A stretch of DNA of 39,200 nt from positions 1-39,200 of the forward strand of contig JACZSM010000024.1 of the NCBI GenBank assembly GCA_022574185.1, given 5' to 3'. The translations under genes and the position numbers were made by a program. Below, piece by piece: positions 8,132 to 17,000 of this stretch (the stretch's first letter is position 1; each line of letters begins with the position of its first letter). Below the pieces are notes generated by a model, which was not told the origin of the DNA, did no database searches, and saw nothing but the letters and a program-made list of their open reading frames with translations. The stretch is from Pseudomonadota bacterium. GTDB lineage: Bacteria > Pseudomonadota > Gammaproteobacteria > Steroidobacterales > Woeseiaceae.

Positions 8132-9509
8132 TGAACTCAAAGCGATAGTCGGAGCAGATGGCTGGACGACCGACGCGGATGAACTCGAGCCTCACGTCAC
8201 GGAATGGCGCAATAGGGCGCGCGGCAAGGCGCTGATCATGGTGTCGCCCGCATCAACGGCCGAGGTAGCCGCTGTGGTCAAGGCATGCGCCGGGGCTGGC
8301 GTTGGCATCGTGCCTCAGGGCGGAAATACCGGTCTATGCGGAGGCGCGATTCCCGACAACAGCGGCAGACAAGTACTGCTGTCGATGTCCGGTCTTGACG
8401 AGATTCGTACGATTGACGCTGGCGATTTCTCGATGGTGGCGGAGGCCGGTTGCGTGTTGGCAGACGTACAGGAGGCCGCGCGACGGATCAATCGCCACTT
8501 CGCGGTGAGTCTTGCTGCCGAAGGCAGTTGCCAGATCGGTGGCAATCTTGCGACCAATGCCGGGGGCATCAACGTCATTCGCTACGGAACGGCCAGAGCG
8601 CAGGTGCTGGGGCTGGAAGTCGTATTGGCTGATGGCACCATCTGGAATGGCTTGAGATCCCTGATTAAGGATACGGCGGGATACGATATGAAACAGCTGT
8701 TTCTTGGCAGTGAAGGAACCCTGGGCATCATAACCGCTGCGACCCTGCGGCTGCATCCAGATCCCGGCGACATGACGACAGTGTTTGTAGCGCTGCGTTC
8801 GGCTGATCAGGCTGTGGCATTACTGGTTCGCGTTCGCGAGAGACTGCCGGACGGTATTCAGTCATTCGAACTGATGTCCGAACGCGCATTACGGTTTGTT
8901 GAACGTCATATACCAGGCACGACATCGCCATTCGACATCGTACATTCGTGGTATGTGTTGTTCGATGTCGCGACAGGCACTCACGGCAGCGCTATTGAAG
9001 AGGTTCTGGCCGACGCCATCGAAGATGGCTGCGCGAGCGACGTGATCATTGCAAAAAATACGCAGGAAGCGCAGCGGTTGTGGCGACTGCGACATTCGAT
9101 TTCCGAAGCACAAAAACACGAGGGCGTTAGCCTGAAACACGATATCTCGGTGCCTGTTGGCCACATTGGAATTTTCCTGCAACGGGCACAAGAACTGCTC
9201 GATACTATGATGCCACGGGCAAGACTTGTCGCATTTGGGCATGTCGGCGACGGCAATCTGCACTACAACGTGTCGCAACCGGCGGATGCGAACGCCGATG
9301 AATTTCGGGCCGACGGTACCGCGGTAACGGCGGCAATTTATAAACTGGTCGTCGAGTTGGGTGGAAGTATCAGTGCGGAGCACGGCATCGGCGTCTTCAA
9401 GAAAGACGCGCTGCAGCGATTTCGTAGCCCGGTAGAGCTCGAACTGATGCGCACCCTGAAACTCGCGCTGGACCCCCGGAATACGCTTAATCCTGGCAAG
9501 GTAATCTGA
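8118..9509 (+). CDS. FAD-binding D-2-hydroxyacid dehydrogenase (D2HGDH/GlcD type)
   Basis: This 463-residue flavoprotein oxidises a D-2-hydroxyacid such as D-2-hydroxyglutarate, D-lactate or glycolate. It has the PCMH FAD-binding domain (PQGGNTGLCGG 66-76, GGNLATNAGG 141-150, GSEGTLGI 198-205) and the C-terminal FAD-oxidase domain with the metal/substrate motif GHVGDGNLHYN (374-384) and EHGIG (421-425), ending LNPGK. The start was placed at the tandem ATGs 8118/8121, inside the end of the dehydratase gene; an upstream in-frame ATG at 8064 would add 18 unrelated residues. Overlap with the PLP enzyme suggests a shared catabolic task, perhaps amino- or hydroxy-acid breakdown. Confidence 0.88.
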   Translation: MMLVDELKAIVGADGWTTDADELEPHVTEWRNRARGKALIMVSPASTAEVAAVVKACAGAGVGIVPQGGNTGLCGGAIPDNSGRQVLLSMSGLDEIRTIDAGDFSMVAEAGCVLADVQEAARRINRHFAVSLAAEGSCQIGGNLATNAGGINVIRYGTARAQVLGLEVVLADGTIWNGLRSLIKDTAGYDMKQLFLGSEGTLGIITAATLRLHPDPGDMTTVFVALRSADQAVALLVRVRERLPDGIQSFELMSERALRFVERHIPGTTSPFDIVHSWYVLFDVATGTHGSAIEEVLADAIEDGCASDVIIAKNTQEAQRLWRLRHSISEAQKHEGVSLKHDISVPVGHIGIFLQRAQELLDTMMPRARLVAFGHVGDGNLHYNVSQPADANADEFRADGTAVTAAIYKLVVELGGSISAEHGIGVFKKDALQRFRSPVELELMRTLKLALDPRNTLNPGKVI

Positions 9510-9609
9510 CGACTGGTTCCACGAGAGGGCTTGACCAAAACGCTAGACTACGACCAGATAGCATCCATCCCTGCGGCTAGCGCCGACAGCGCGGCGGTCG
9601 TGAGACACT

Positions 9610-12216
9610 ATGAACGCAGAATCTAAGAAAATGCGCGAGACATTTGTTGACCAGTTGTCGACATTCGAAGCTCGTCTCGACAGCAAAATCAATGATGTCA
9701 ATATGCTGGCCGATATCCAGGTCGCGATCGGCAACTTGCTCAGCGCCAATGATAGTAATGAAGCTGCGATCAGGCGCATTCTTCAGGATCGCTATGAGAG
9801 CGGCAATCTTCGCAAGGAAACGTTCCAGCTCGTCAAATCCATGCTCGATCGCTATGTGACCGAGCAACTCCCGACCAGTCCGAATACCGCCGCAACGAGC
9901 AATGACTTGGGTAACGACGACGATCTCGAATCGACGATGATAATCCCAATGGATGCAAGGCTTAAGGCCCGAACGGCCGAAGACCGAGTTCAGGTCGGTT
10001 CCGTATTGCGTGACCGCTTCATGCTGCAGGAGCGCGTAGCCGGCGGCAGCATGGGTGTCGTCTACAAGGCATTGGATCAACGGCTTGTGGAGGGAAATGC
10101 AAGCGATCCCTGGGTCGCGATCAAGGTACTTTCACCGCAACTCGCAGAGAATGAGCAGGCATTGCGTGCATTACAGCAGGAGGCAGCTAAAGGCCGATGC
10201 CTGACGCATCCGAACATCGTGCGATTCATAGACCTCGATCGTGACGACGATTTGTATTTCATCGTCATGGAGTGGCTGGACGGAAGAACGCTTGCCGAAA
10301 TTCTTGACGCACCGGGCTGCGGCAGTCTCACCAAAGCACGGGCTTTTGAAATAGTCCAGCAGATTGGCAAGGCGCTTGAGTACGCACACCGATGCGGCAT
10401 TGTTCATGCTGATGTCAAACCCGGCAATATCATGATGATGCCGGATGGTGGCATTAAATTATTCGATTTTGGTGTCGCGCGCGTTCGACAAAAGCAGATG
10501 CAGGACCAGTCGGATTTTGATCCGGGCGTGCTTGAATTGCTAACACCTGCATATTCGAGCATGCAGGTGTTGACGGGTGACGATCCGGCACCGGCTGACG
10601 ACGTATTTTCGCTAGCCTGTTTACTGTATCGCCTGATTGCCGGTTACCGCGTCTTCGGTCCTCGCAATGCGGCCGAGGCCGCCGAAGAAGGAATGAAACC
10701 GCAACGCTTGAAGAGCCTTAGTGATGCGCAATGGAAAGTGCTGAAGAAGGCACTGTCTTATTCACGAGTTACCCGGTTTGTTTCGATGGCAGAATTCATA
10801 AAGGCTCTCGACATTGACGCTGCTATCGCCGCTGTCGATGCCGATAAAGTTGCCACTGACGTTCCTGTGAGCGCGGCCACGAAAGAGCCTGTTGGCGTTG
10901 CCACCAAGGTTCCCGTTGGCGTCGCTACCAAGGTTCCCGTTGGCGTTGCCACTGACAAAAAAGTTGGGGTAGCGGTCAGCGGTGCCAATGGCGCTAACAA
11001 AAAGCAGCCGATCAATATTTCTGTTCCGGCGCGAGATAATCTGGACCTGGACCTGGACCCACATGCTCCAGGAGCATTGCGGTGGATTGTCGGGCTCATT
11101 GTGCTTTTGGCATTACTGGGAGGGGCTGGCTGGAAATTCGGCTTGCTTGACGAAGCCGCACAACGATTAATCGTTGCTTATCCCGAGATCGCAGAAACTT
11201 TAGGCATTGCAGATGCGCCAGGTCGTGCCACCGAGGCAGAACCAGTCGAAGTTGCAGCCGATCGCAAAGAATCGGCGGCTGATGCAGCTGCTACTGATGA
11301 AACTTTGACCGATACAGCCGTGGTAGATGCGATTGTGGTCGATGCCGCCGCAATTGATGAGGAATCAGATACAGGCCTGGTGCTCGAAGACAGGTTAGCG
11401 AACCTTCGCGAACCTGTTGCCATAGAAATTCCTGCCGCAGAATTTACTCCATTGGTCGACTTCTCAAAGTTGCCGAAGCCAACAGCAGAATTGAAAATTT
11501 CGTTCGATGGATCCCCTCCTGAAACGGTAAATGTCACGCTGCGAGAGAATGGACGACCTGTCCACATTGACATTGTACGCAATAATGTTGCTGTGCCGTT
11601 AATATTGCGACTTGAGGAAGTCAGATTCAGCGGCAACCGATCACCGTGGGTATCGGGTCAGTTTTCTTTCACGGGCGATGGATTCATCCGGTTTCCGGTC
11701 GGTCAGGACCGAGTTCGTGTAACTTTGTCGATGGCTCCTGATCCACTACGCGAAGCCGATCAACGATCCACACTGCGTATCCGTGAGGCAGATAATGCTT
11801 CGTCTGAACTCGGGACAATCAACGCATTGCTTGAGGACGATGACCAACGCGCATTCGAAGCAACGCTGCCGATAAATACGGTTGCCTTTGTCAGAAGCCA
11901 GATATCTGTCCGAGAGCAGGACCCGGTTGTTCAAATCGACGTTGTGCGCTTCAATCCAGATGATACGTCTTTGGTTGTCGGCTACGTACTTCGTGATATT
12001 ACGGCGACACAGGGCGAAGATTATTTCGCACCGAGTAGCCACACCATAGAATTCGGTCGGGGTGGGCGTACAGCCAGAATCCTTATTCCGCTTGTGCAGG
12101 ACTCCGAGTACGAAGACAACGAAGCATTCAGCGTCGAGTTGACACTGCCTGGCCCCCCGATCAACCCAGAGATCTACCATAGCACTGCTGTCATTATTCG
12201 CGACGACGATTCCTAG
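9610..12216 (+). CDS. Membrane Ser/Thr protein kinase with Calx-beta-like C-terminus
   Basis: This 868-residue protein has an unusual layout. A helical N-terminus (1-130) is followed by a Hanks-type kinase domain (about 136-400) with glycine loop VAGGSMGVVY, Lys172 in VAIK, catalytic loop VHADVKPGN (Asp268, Asn273) and DFG (286-288). The catalytic loop has HAD rather than HRD, and the first glycine of the loop is Ala144. Four 8-residue repeats (419-450), one membrane helix (about 490-509), an Ala/Asp/Glu-rich linker and beta-rich extracytoplasmic sequence follow; the last part (about 757-866) looks like a Calx-beta domain, with acidic QGEDYF and EDNEAF motifs. It is probably a signalling kinase with the kinase in the cytoplasm. 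The signal and targets are unknown, and it lies alone between the FAD enzyme and ilvD. Confidence 0.85.
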   Translation: MNAESKKMRETFVDQLSTFEARLDSKINDVNMLADIQVAIGNLLSANDSNEAAIRRILQDRYESGNLRKETFQLVKSMLDRYVTEQLPTSPNTAATSNDLGNDDDLESTMIIPMDARLKARTAEDRVQVGSVLRDRFMLQERVAGGSMGVVYKALDQRLVEGNASDPWVAIKVLSPQLAENEQALRALQQEAAKGRCLTHPNIVRFIDLDRDDDLYFIVMEWLDGRTLAEILDAPGCGSLTKARAFEIVQQIGKALEYAHRCGIVHADVKPGNIMMMPDGGIKLFDFGVARVRQKQMQDQSDFDPGVLELLTPAYSSMQVLTGDDPAPADDVFSLACLLYRLIAGYRVFGPRNAAEAAEEGMKPQRLKSLSDAQWKVLKKALSYSRVTRFVSMAEFIKALDIDAAIAAVDADKVATDVPVSAATKEPVGVATKVPVGVATKVPVGVATDKKVGVAVSGANGANKKQPINISVPARDNLDLDLDPHAPGALRWIVGLIVLLALLGGAGWKFGLLDEAAQRLIVAYPEIAETLGIADAPGRATEAEPVEVAADRKESAADAAATDETLTDTAVVDAIVVDAAAIDEESDTGLVLEDRLANLREPVAIEIPAAEFTPLVDFSKLPKPTAELKISFDGSPPETVNVTLRENGRPVHIDIVRNNVAVPLILRLEEVRFSGNRSPWVSGQFSFTGDGFIRFPVGQDRVRVTLSMAPDPLREADQRSTLRIREADNASSELGTINALLEDDDQRAFEATLPINTVAFVRSQISVREQDPVVQIDVVRFNPDDTSLVVGYVLRDITATQGEDYFAPSSHTIEFGRGGRTARILIPLVQDSEYEDNEAFSVELTLPGPPINPEIYHSTAVIIRDDDS
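10864..10959 (+). repeat. Four in-frame 24-bp tandem repeats in the kinase gene
   Basis: Four consecutive 24-bp units encode eight-residue blocks: PVSAATKE, PVGVATKV, PVGVATKV and PVGVATDK. The middle units are almost identical at the DNA level. They lie in the juxtamembrane linker between the kinase domain and the membrane helix, where copy number could change without breaking either. Confidence 0.85.
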
Positions 12217-12249
12217 TACTCCGTCAAGCTGATATTGACGGAGTACTAG
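12213..12249. repeat. Perfect 15-bp inverted repeat, possible dispersed palindromic element
   Basis: CTAGTACTCCGTCAA (12213-12227) and its exact complement (12235-12249) flank a 7-base loop. The kinase stop codon TAG (12214-12216) lies inside the left arm. There is no T-run on either side, so it is not a standard intrinsic terminator, although it could protect or end RNA. A 23-base part of it recurs with one mismatch at 23472-23494. Confidence 0.8.
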
Positions 12250-12359
12250 CGCCATTATTGCCTGTCGCTACGGCGCTTCGCTGTATCCTATTTCATTGCT
12301 AAACTGTTGCCAGGCTGACAGTTCGTCAGCCAGCGAGCTGGTCATGCAAGGCGATCGCA

Positions 12360-14048
12360 ATGAAAGACATAGAGCTGCGGCGATATTCGCGCGTCGTTGT
12401 TGACGGCGATGAACGAGCGCCAGGCCGCGCGATGCTACGTGCGGTCGGTTTCACAGACGACGATTTTCAGCGCCCACAGATCGGCATCGCTTCGACCTGG
12501 AGCATGACGACTCCCTGCAATATGCATATTCGCGAGCTTGCCGAGGAAACCGCAAGAAGTGCCGATGCAGCTGGCGGCAAAGCTGTCGTGTTCAACACGA
12601 TCAGTATTTCGGACGGTATTTCGATGGGCACGCCAGGCATGCGTTACTCGCTGGTCTCGCGTGAAATTATCGCCGACTCAATCGAAGCCGTGACCAGTGC
12701 AGAAGGCTTCGATGGTCTCGTCGCAATCGGCGGCTGTGACAAGAATATGCCGGCCTGCATCATGGCCATGGCGCGCCTCAATCGTCCAGCCATTTTTGTA
12801 TTCGGTGGCACGATAAAGCCGGGCGCGAAGCGCCGCGACATCGTGTCGGTATTCGAGGCCGTTGGCGCGCATTCGAGCGGTAAGATCAGCGACGCCGAAC
12901 TGCTTGAGGTCGAACGCACGGCCATACCGGGACCGGGTGCCTGTGGCGGCATGTACACGGCCAATACAATGGCTTCGGCGATCGAGGCGCTGGGCATGAG
13001 TCTCGGCAACAGTTCAGCCCAGGAGGCCGTATCCGCACAGAAGCTAGCCGATTGTCGCAATGCTGGCGCGGCGATCCTGCATCTGATCCGTAACGACATC
13101 AAACCTCTCGATATCATGACCCGGGACGCATTCGAGAACGCGATTGCAGTGGTTATTGCGCTCGGCGGCTCGACCAATGCAGTTTTGCACCTCATTGCAA
13201 TGGCTCGTGAAGCAAACGTTCCACTGACCATCGATGATTTCACTGACATCGGTGCGAGGACACCGTTGCTGGCCGATCTCAAGCCGAGCGGCAAATACCT
13301 GATGTCCGAATTAATCGAGATCGGCGGAATCCAACCGCTAATGAAACGCATGCTCGACCACGGCTTGTTGCACGGTGATTGCCTCACCGTCACTGGGAAA
13401 TCCATTGCCGAAAATCTTGCCGACGTCGCCGACTATCCGTCCGGGCAGACCATCATCCGTGGCTTCGACAATCCCATCAAAGCAGACAGCCACCTGGCAA
13501 TTCTATACGGCAACATCGCCCCCGACGGTGCCGTGGCCAAAATTACGGGCAAAGAAGGCATGCAATTTGAGGGCACGGCCAAGGTATTTCACTCGGAGGA
13601 GGCAGCGCTGCAATCGATACTCGATAATAAAATCGTGGCGGGCGACGTTGTCGTGATTCGGTACGAGGGCCCCAAAGGTGGACCCGGCATGCGCGAGATG
13701 CTGAGTCCAACCGCGGCGATTATGGGCAAGGGCCTGGGCGCTGAAGTCGCGTTGATTACGGATGGACGATTTTCCGGCGGCAGTCATGGTTTCGTGGTTG
13801 GACACATATCGCCCGAAGCCGCGGTTGGCGGGCCAATCGCCCTGATTGAAGATGGCGATACATTGCATATCGACGCCGGGAACAAACAGATCAATCTTGC
13901 GATCAGCGACGCTGAAATGCGTCGTCGTAAAAAGAATTGGCGACGCCCGCCATCATCGGTGACGGGTGGCGCGTTGGCCAAGTACAGGGCCGAGGTATCG
14001 TCGGCATCAGCGGGAGCTGTGACGATTCCGCCAGCCTGGGACGAATAG
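12360..14048 (+). CDS. ilvD: Dihydroxy-acid dehydratase
   Basis: This Fe-S enzyme dehydrates 2,3-dihydroxy-isovalerate and dihydroxy-methylvalerate to the 2-oxo acids leading to valine, leucine and isoleucine. The 562 residues match the usual length. The three cluster cysteines are Cys53 (TPCN), Cys126 (GGCDKNMPA, with the conserved Lys128) and Cys195 ([12 protein letters not shown]); [10 protein letters not shown] near 475 carries the catalytic serine. AAGG (12348-12351) is 8 bases before ATG. It is not next to the other branched-chain genes in the window (ilvC and leuACDB on the opposite strand about 14 kb away), so it forms its own unit. Confidence 0.96.
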   Translation: MKDIELRRYSRVVVDGDERAPGRAMLRAVGFTDDDFQRPQIGIASTWSMTTPCNMHIRELAEETARSADAAGGKAVVFNTISISDGISMGTPGMRYSLVSREIIADSIEAVTSAEGFDGLVAIGGCDKNMPACIMAMARLNRPAIFVFGGTIKPGAKRRDIVSVFEAVGAHSSGKISDAELLEVERTAIPGPGACGGMYTANTMASAIEALGMSLGNSSAQEAVSAQKLADCRNAGAAILHLIRNDIKPLDIMTRDAFENAIAVVIALGGSTNAVLHLIAMAREANVPLTIDDFTDIGARTPLLADLKPSGKYLMSELIEIGGIQPLMKRMLDHGLLHGDCLTVTGKSIAENLADVADYPSGQTIIRGFDNPIKADSHLAILYGNIAPDGAVAKITGKEGMQFEGTAKVFHSEEAALQSILDNKIVAGDVVVIRYEGPKGGPGMREMLSPTAAIMGKGLGAEVALITDGRFSGGSHGFVVGHISPEAAVGGPIALIEDGDTLHIDAGNKQINLAISDAEMRRRKKNWRRPPSSVTGGALAKYRAEVSSASAGAVTIPPAWDE

Positions 14049-14101
14049 CCGGATCGGCAGGCGTAGCCCCCTTGTAGGCACGATTTACAGCCCGGATTCG
14101 C

Positions 14102-14130
14102 TTGACCTTTACAATCAGTTTCGCTCTACT
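14102..14130 (+). promoter_or_regulatory. Putative sigma70 promoter of the lysC-lysA fusion
   Basis: TTGACC (14102-14107, 5 of 6) and TCTACT (14125-14130, 4 of 6) are separated by exactly 17 bases in the 296-base gap between ilvD and the lysine gene. Transcription would start near 14137 and give a leader of about 200 bases. Confidence 0.45.
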
Positions 14131-14281
14131 GCGCCATTGAGATTTTTTGTCACCCACGTAATGTGCCAACGTGTCGACTTGATCGATGCGGATAATCACA
14201 CAAAACAAATGGCGCGCCAGAGGTGTGTGGGTACAAATGGCAATAGTACCGGCTAATAATAAAGCCAGGACGTTGTCAACG

Positions 14282-14315
14282 AGCCCGCGAGGATGTCCCT
14301 GGCGGGTTTTTTTTT
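14282..14315 (+). terminator. Intrinsic terminator in the leader of the lysine gene (possible attenuator)
   Basis: The stem CCCGC (14284-14288)/GCGGG (14302-14306) is extended inward by AGG/CCT after one mismatch and is followed by nine T (14307-14315). It points toward the lysC-lysA start 30 bases downstream, so it either ends ilvD transcripts or attenuates the lysine gene. An upstream CCAGGAC (14265-14271) can pair with GTCCCTGG (14295-14302) and would compete with part of the stem. Smaller hairpins GGTAC/GTACC (14230-14250) and GGCT/AGCC (14251-14266) lie just before it. Confidence 0.75.
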
Positions 14316-14344
14316 ACCGTTAATTCATTGATCGGGCAAATAAG

Positions 14345-16987
14345 GTGAACGACACAATTGCTGAAGCGACATTTCGTTCCAGTGCATCTTTGGGTGCGCC
14401 CGTCGAAATTTCGGATTCGCCGTGGGTCGTCATGAAATTTGGTGGCACGAGTGTTTCAACTGCCGAGAACTGGGCGCTGATTGCTGGACTAATCCGCAAC
14501 AGAATTGCCGACGGCTTGAATCCCGTCGTGGTTCATTCAGCTCTCAAAGGCGTTTCGAATGATCTTGACGACGTGCTACGGGCTGGCGCCGCCGGTAAGA
14601 CGTCGACAAGCCTTGATGCGATCCGGGATCAGCACTACGAATTGGCCGCAGCTCTGAAGCTTGATGGCCCTGCATTGCTTGACGATACGCTGCATGAGTT
14701 ACAACAGCTTGTGGCTGGCGTACGGCTTATTCGCGAGGTCAGTGTACGAGTGCGCGTTCGCATTATGGCGCTGGGCGAACTCATGGCCACTCGATTGAGT
14801 GCCGAATACCTGCGCAGCGTCGATGTGCCCGTGGAATGGTTAGACGCGCGCGATTTGTTGACGAGTGCCAGCAAGAGCGGTGGACGACGTGAACGGGACT
14901 ACCTGTCCGCGAGGTGTAATTTCGCTCCGGATCGAGCGCTGCAGGATCACCTCAGAGTGATCGACAAGGTCATTCTTACGCAAGGCTTTATTGCACGCAA
15001 CGAATGGGGTGAAACGGTATTGCTCGGCCGGGGCGGGTCGGACACTTCCGCCGCCTACCTTGCGGCTCGCTTGCAGGCGCGACGTCTTGAGATCTGGTCC
15101 GACGTTCCCGGCATGTTCACGGCAGACCCGCGTGTTGTCCCGTCAGCACGGCTTCTGCTTGCGTTGCGCTACGACGAGGCGCAGGAACTGGCGTCGGCCG
15201 GTAGTACGGTTTTGCATCCTCGCTGCCTGTCGCCGTTACGGCCATACAAAATACCGTTATTCATACGATGTACGTCAGCCCCTGCTATGTCCGGTACGGT
15301 CGTGTCATCGGTAACTGAAGAAGTTGAGCCCCAAGTCAAGGGAATCTGTTTGCGCAATGGATTGACGTTGATTTCCATGGACGGTATCGGCATGTGGCAT
15401 GAGGTCGGATTCCTCGCGCGGGCGTTTGCTGTGTTCAGCGAACACAATGTGTCGATCGGCCTGGTTTCAACATCAGAAACCAACGTCACGGTATCAATCG
15501 ATACCGCAGACGGAATGCTGGTTGAAGATTCTGAACGAGCGCTGTTAAGTGACCTCGAACATCTGTGCCGGGTTCGAGCGATACGCGACTGTTCGGCTGT
15601 GAGCCTCGTTGGGCGCAAAATCCGAACAATCCTGGCTCGCCTGGCGCCAGCACTGGAAGTATTCGAAGAAGAGAAAATTCACCTGATGTCTCAGGCAGCG
15701 AACGATCTTAATCTCAGTTTCGTTGTGGACCAGGGGCAAGGTCCCAAGCTCGTACGCAAACTTCATGCCTCGATCATTCGCAAATCCGGAGGCAGCCCGG
15801 TATTTGGCCGAAGCTGGGAAAGACTGTTCCACGGAGACACGGCTGCTGTTCATGCCCACGACGCGTGGTGGATGCGAAAACGATCGCAACTCCTTGAGCT
15901 GGCCGATAAGCAGCTCAACGCCTATGTGTATGACCGCGAAAGCGTCAGTCAGGCCGCCCGCAATTTACTACAGCTGCAAAATGTCGATAGGATCTTGTAC
16001 GCCGTCAAAGCGAATTTTAATGCGGAGCTCCTGCAGACCCTGGCCGGCGAGGGCGTAGACTTCGAATGCGTGTCACCCGGAGAAGTCGAATGGATCGAGC
16101 AGGTACTCCCGGATGTTGACCTGGAGCGTATCCTGTTTACACCCAATTTCGCGCCGCGTGATGAATACGAATGGGGAATCAAGAAAGGCCTGCAGGTCAC
16201 GCTCGACAATCTGTACCCGCTGCAGAGGTGGCCTGAAATTTTCAAAGGAGCCGATTTGTTCATCCGGGTCGACCCCGGACAGGGACGGGGGCATCATGAG
16301 CACGTCAAGACAGCTGGCGTGCACTCCAAATTCGGTATCCCGCGCTTCGAGATCGATGATCTGAAGCAGTTGGTCGACGACGCAGGCGCCACCGTAGTCG
16401 GCATTCACGCACACAGCGGCAGCGGCATCATGGACCCTGACAACTGGCGTTCGGTAGCCGTCGAATTGGTTCGGGTCGCGCGGCAATTTCCATCGGTCCG
16501 GTGCATCGATCTGGGTGGTGGAATCGGTGTCCCGGAAAAACCGGGCGATAAGCCTTTTGACCTGATCAAGCTTGATCAGGCGCTTAAGGAAATACGGGCA
16601 TCGTGTCCTCAGTACCAGTTCTGGCTGGAACCAGGCCGTTACCTGGTTGCCCAGGCAGGCGTCTTGCTGACGCGCGTGACACAGATCAAAGGCAAAGGCG
16701 AGATGCGTTATGTCGGTGTTAGCACAGGCATGAATTCGTTGATTCGCCCAGCTCTCTACGGCTCCTACCACGAGATTGTCAACCTTACAAAAGCTGACGA
16801 GATACCGACAGACACAGTGACTATCGTGGGACCGATTTGTGAATCAGGCGATCGACTGGGCAGCGACAGGCTGTTGCCACCGTGCGAGGAAAATGATGTG
16901 ATCCTGATTGCGAACGCCGGTGCTTACGGTTACGTAATGAGTTCGCATTACAATCGCAGGGATGTCGCCGTCGAGATTGTTATCTGA
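14345..16987 (+). CDS. Bifunctional aspartate kinase / diaminopimelate decarboxylase
   Basis: This 880-residue fusion carries the first and last steps of lysine synthesis from aspartate. Residues 27-310 form a LysC-type aspartokinase (KFGGTS from Lys31; GRGGSDTSA 228-236), followed by two ACT-like segments (about 335-480) that in LysC enzymes bind the feedback inhibitor. Residues 500-880 form a fold-III PLP decarboxylase (LysA): Lys555 in YAVKANF, HAHSGSG 688-694, glycine loop LGGGIG 723-728, EPGR 762-765 and Cys832 in CESGD. The start taken is GTG 14345; ATG 14432 would begin just before KFGGT. Such fusions are annotated in Xanthomonadaceae. The leader holds a terminator and possible attenuator. 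Confidence 0.93.
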   Translation: MNDTIAEATFRSSASLGAPVEISDSPWVVMKFGGTSVSTAENWALIAGLIRNRIADGLNPVVVHSALKGVSNDLDDVLRAGAAGKTSTSLDAIRDQHYELAAALKLDGPALLDDTLHELQQLVAGVRLIREVSVRVRVRIMALGELMATRLSAEYLRSVDVPVEWLDARDLLTSASKSGGRRERDYLSARCNFAPDRALQDHLRVIDKVILTQGFIARNEWGETVLLGRGGSDTSAAYLAARLQARRLEIWSDVPGMFTADPRVVPSARLLLALRYDEAQELASAGSTVLHPRCLSPLRPYKIPLFIRCTSAPAMSGTVVSSVTEEVEPQVKGICLRNGLTLISMDGIGMWHEVGFLARAFAVFSEHNVSIGLVSTSETNVTVSIDTADGMLVEDSERALLSDLEHLCRVRAIRDCSAVSLVGRKIRTILARLAPALEVFEEEKIHLMSQAANDLNLSFVVDQGQGPKLVRKLHASIIRKSGGSPVFGRSWERLFHGDTAAVHAHDAWWMRKRSQLLELADKQLNAYVYDRESVSQAARNLLQLQNVDRILYAVKANFNAELLQTLAGEGVDFECVSPGEVEWIEQVLPDVDLERILFTPNFAPRDEYEWGIKKGLQVTLDNLYPLQRWPEIFKGADLFIRVDPGQGRGHHEHVKTAGVHSKFGIPRFEIDDLKQLVDDAGATVVGIHAHSGSGIMDPDNWRSVAVELVRVARQFPSVRCIDLGGGIGVPEKPGDKPFDLIKLDQALKEIRASCPQYQFWLEPGRYLVAQAGVLLTRVTQIKGKGEMRYVGVSTGMNSLIRPALYGSYHEIVNLTKADEIPTDTVTIVGPICESGDRLGSDRLLPPCEENDVILIANAGAYGYVMSSHYNRRDVAVEIVI

Positions 16988-17000
16988 TGACGTGCACGCC

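Noticed and set aside
12213..12249. Standard Rho-independent terminator after the kinase gene
   Set aside because: The stem is perfect, but no T-run follows on either strand; it is better described as a palindromic repeat.
12644..13405. 253-codon open frame antisense to ilvD
   Set aside because: A shadow of ilvD, rich in Ser/Ala/Arg without any recognisable motif.
14161..14256. Possible 31-codon leader peptide for the lysine gene
   Set aside because: It has only one lysine codon and no ribosome-binding site, so it does not fit lysine attenuation.
14137..14315. Lysine riboswitch before the lysC-lysA fusion
   Set aside because: AGAGGTGTG near 14219 resembles one conserved element, but the GCCGAAG-type core and the long helices of the lysine aptamer are not visible.
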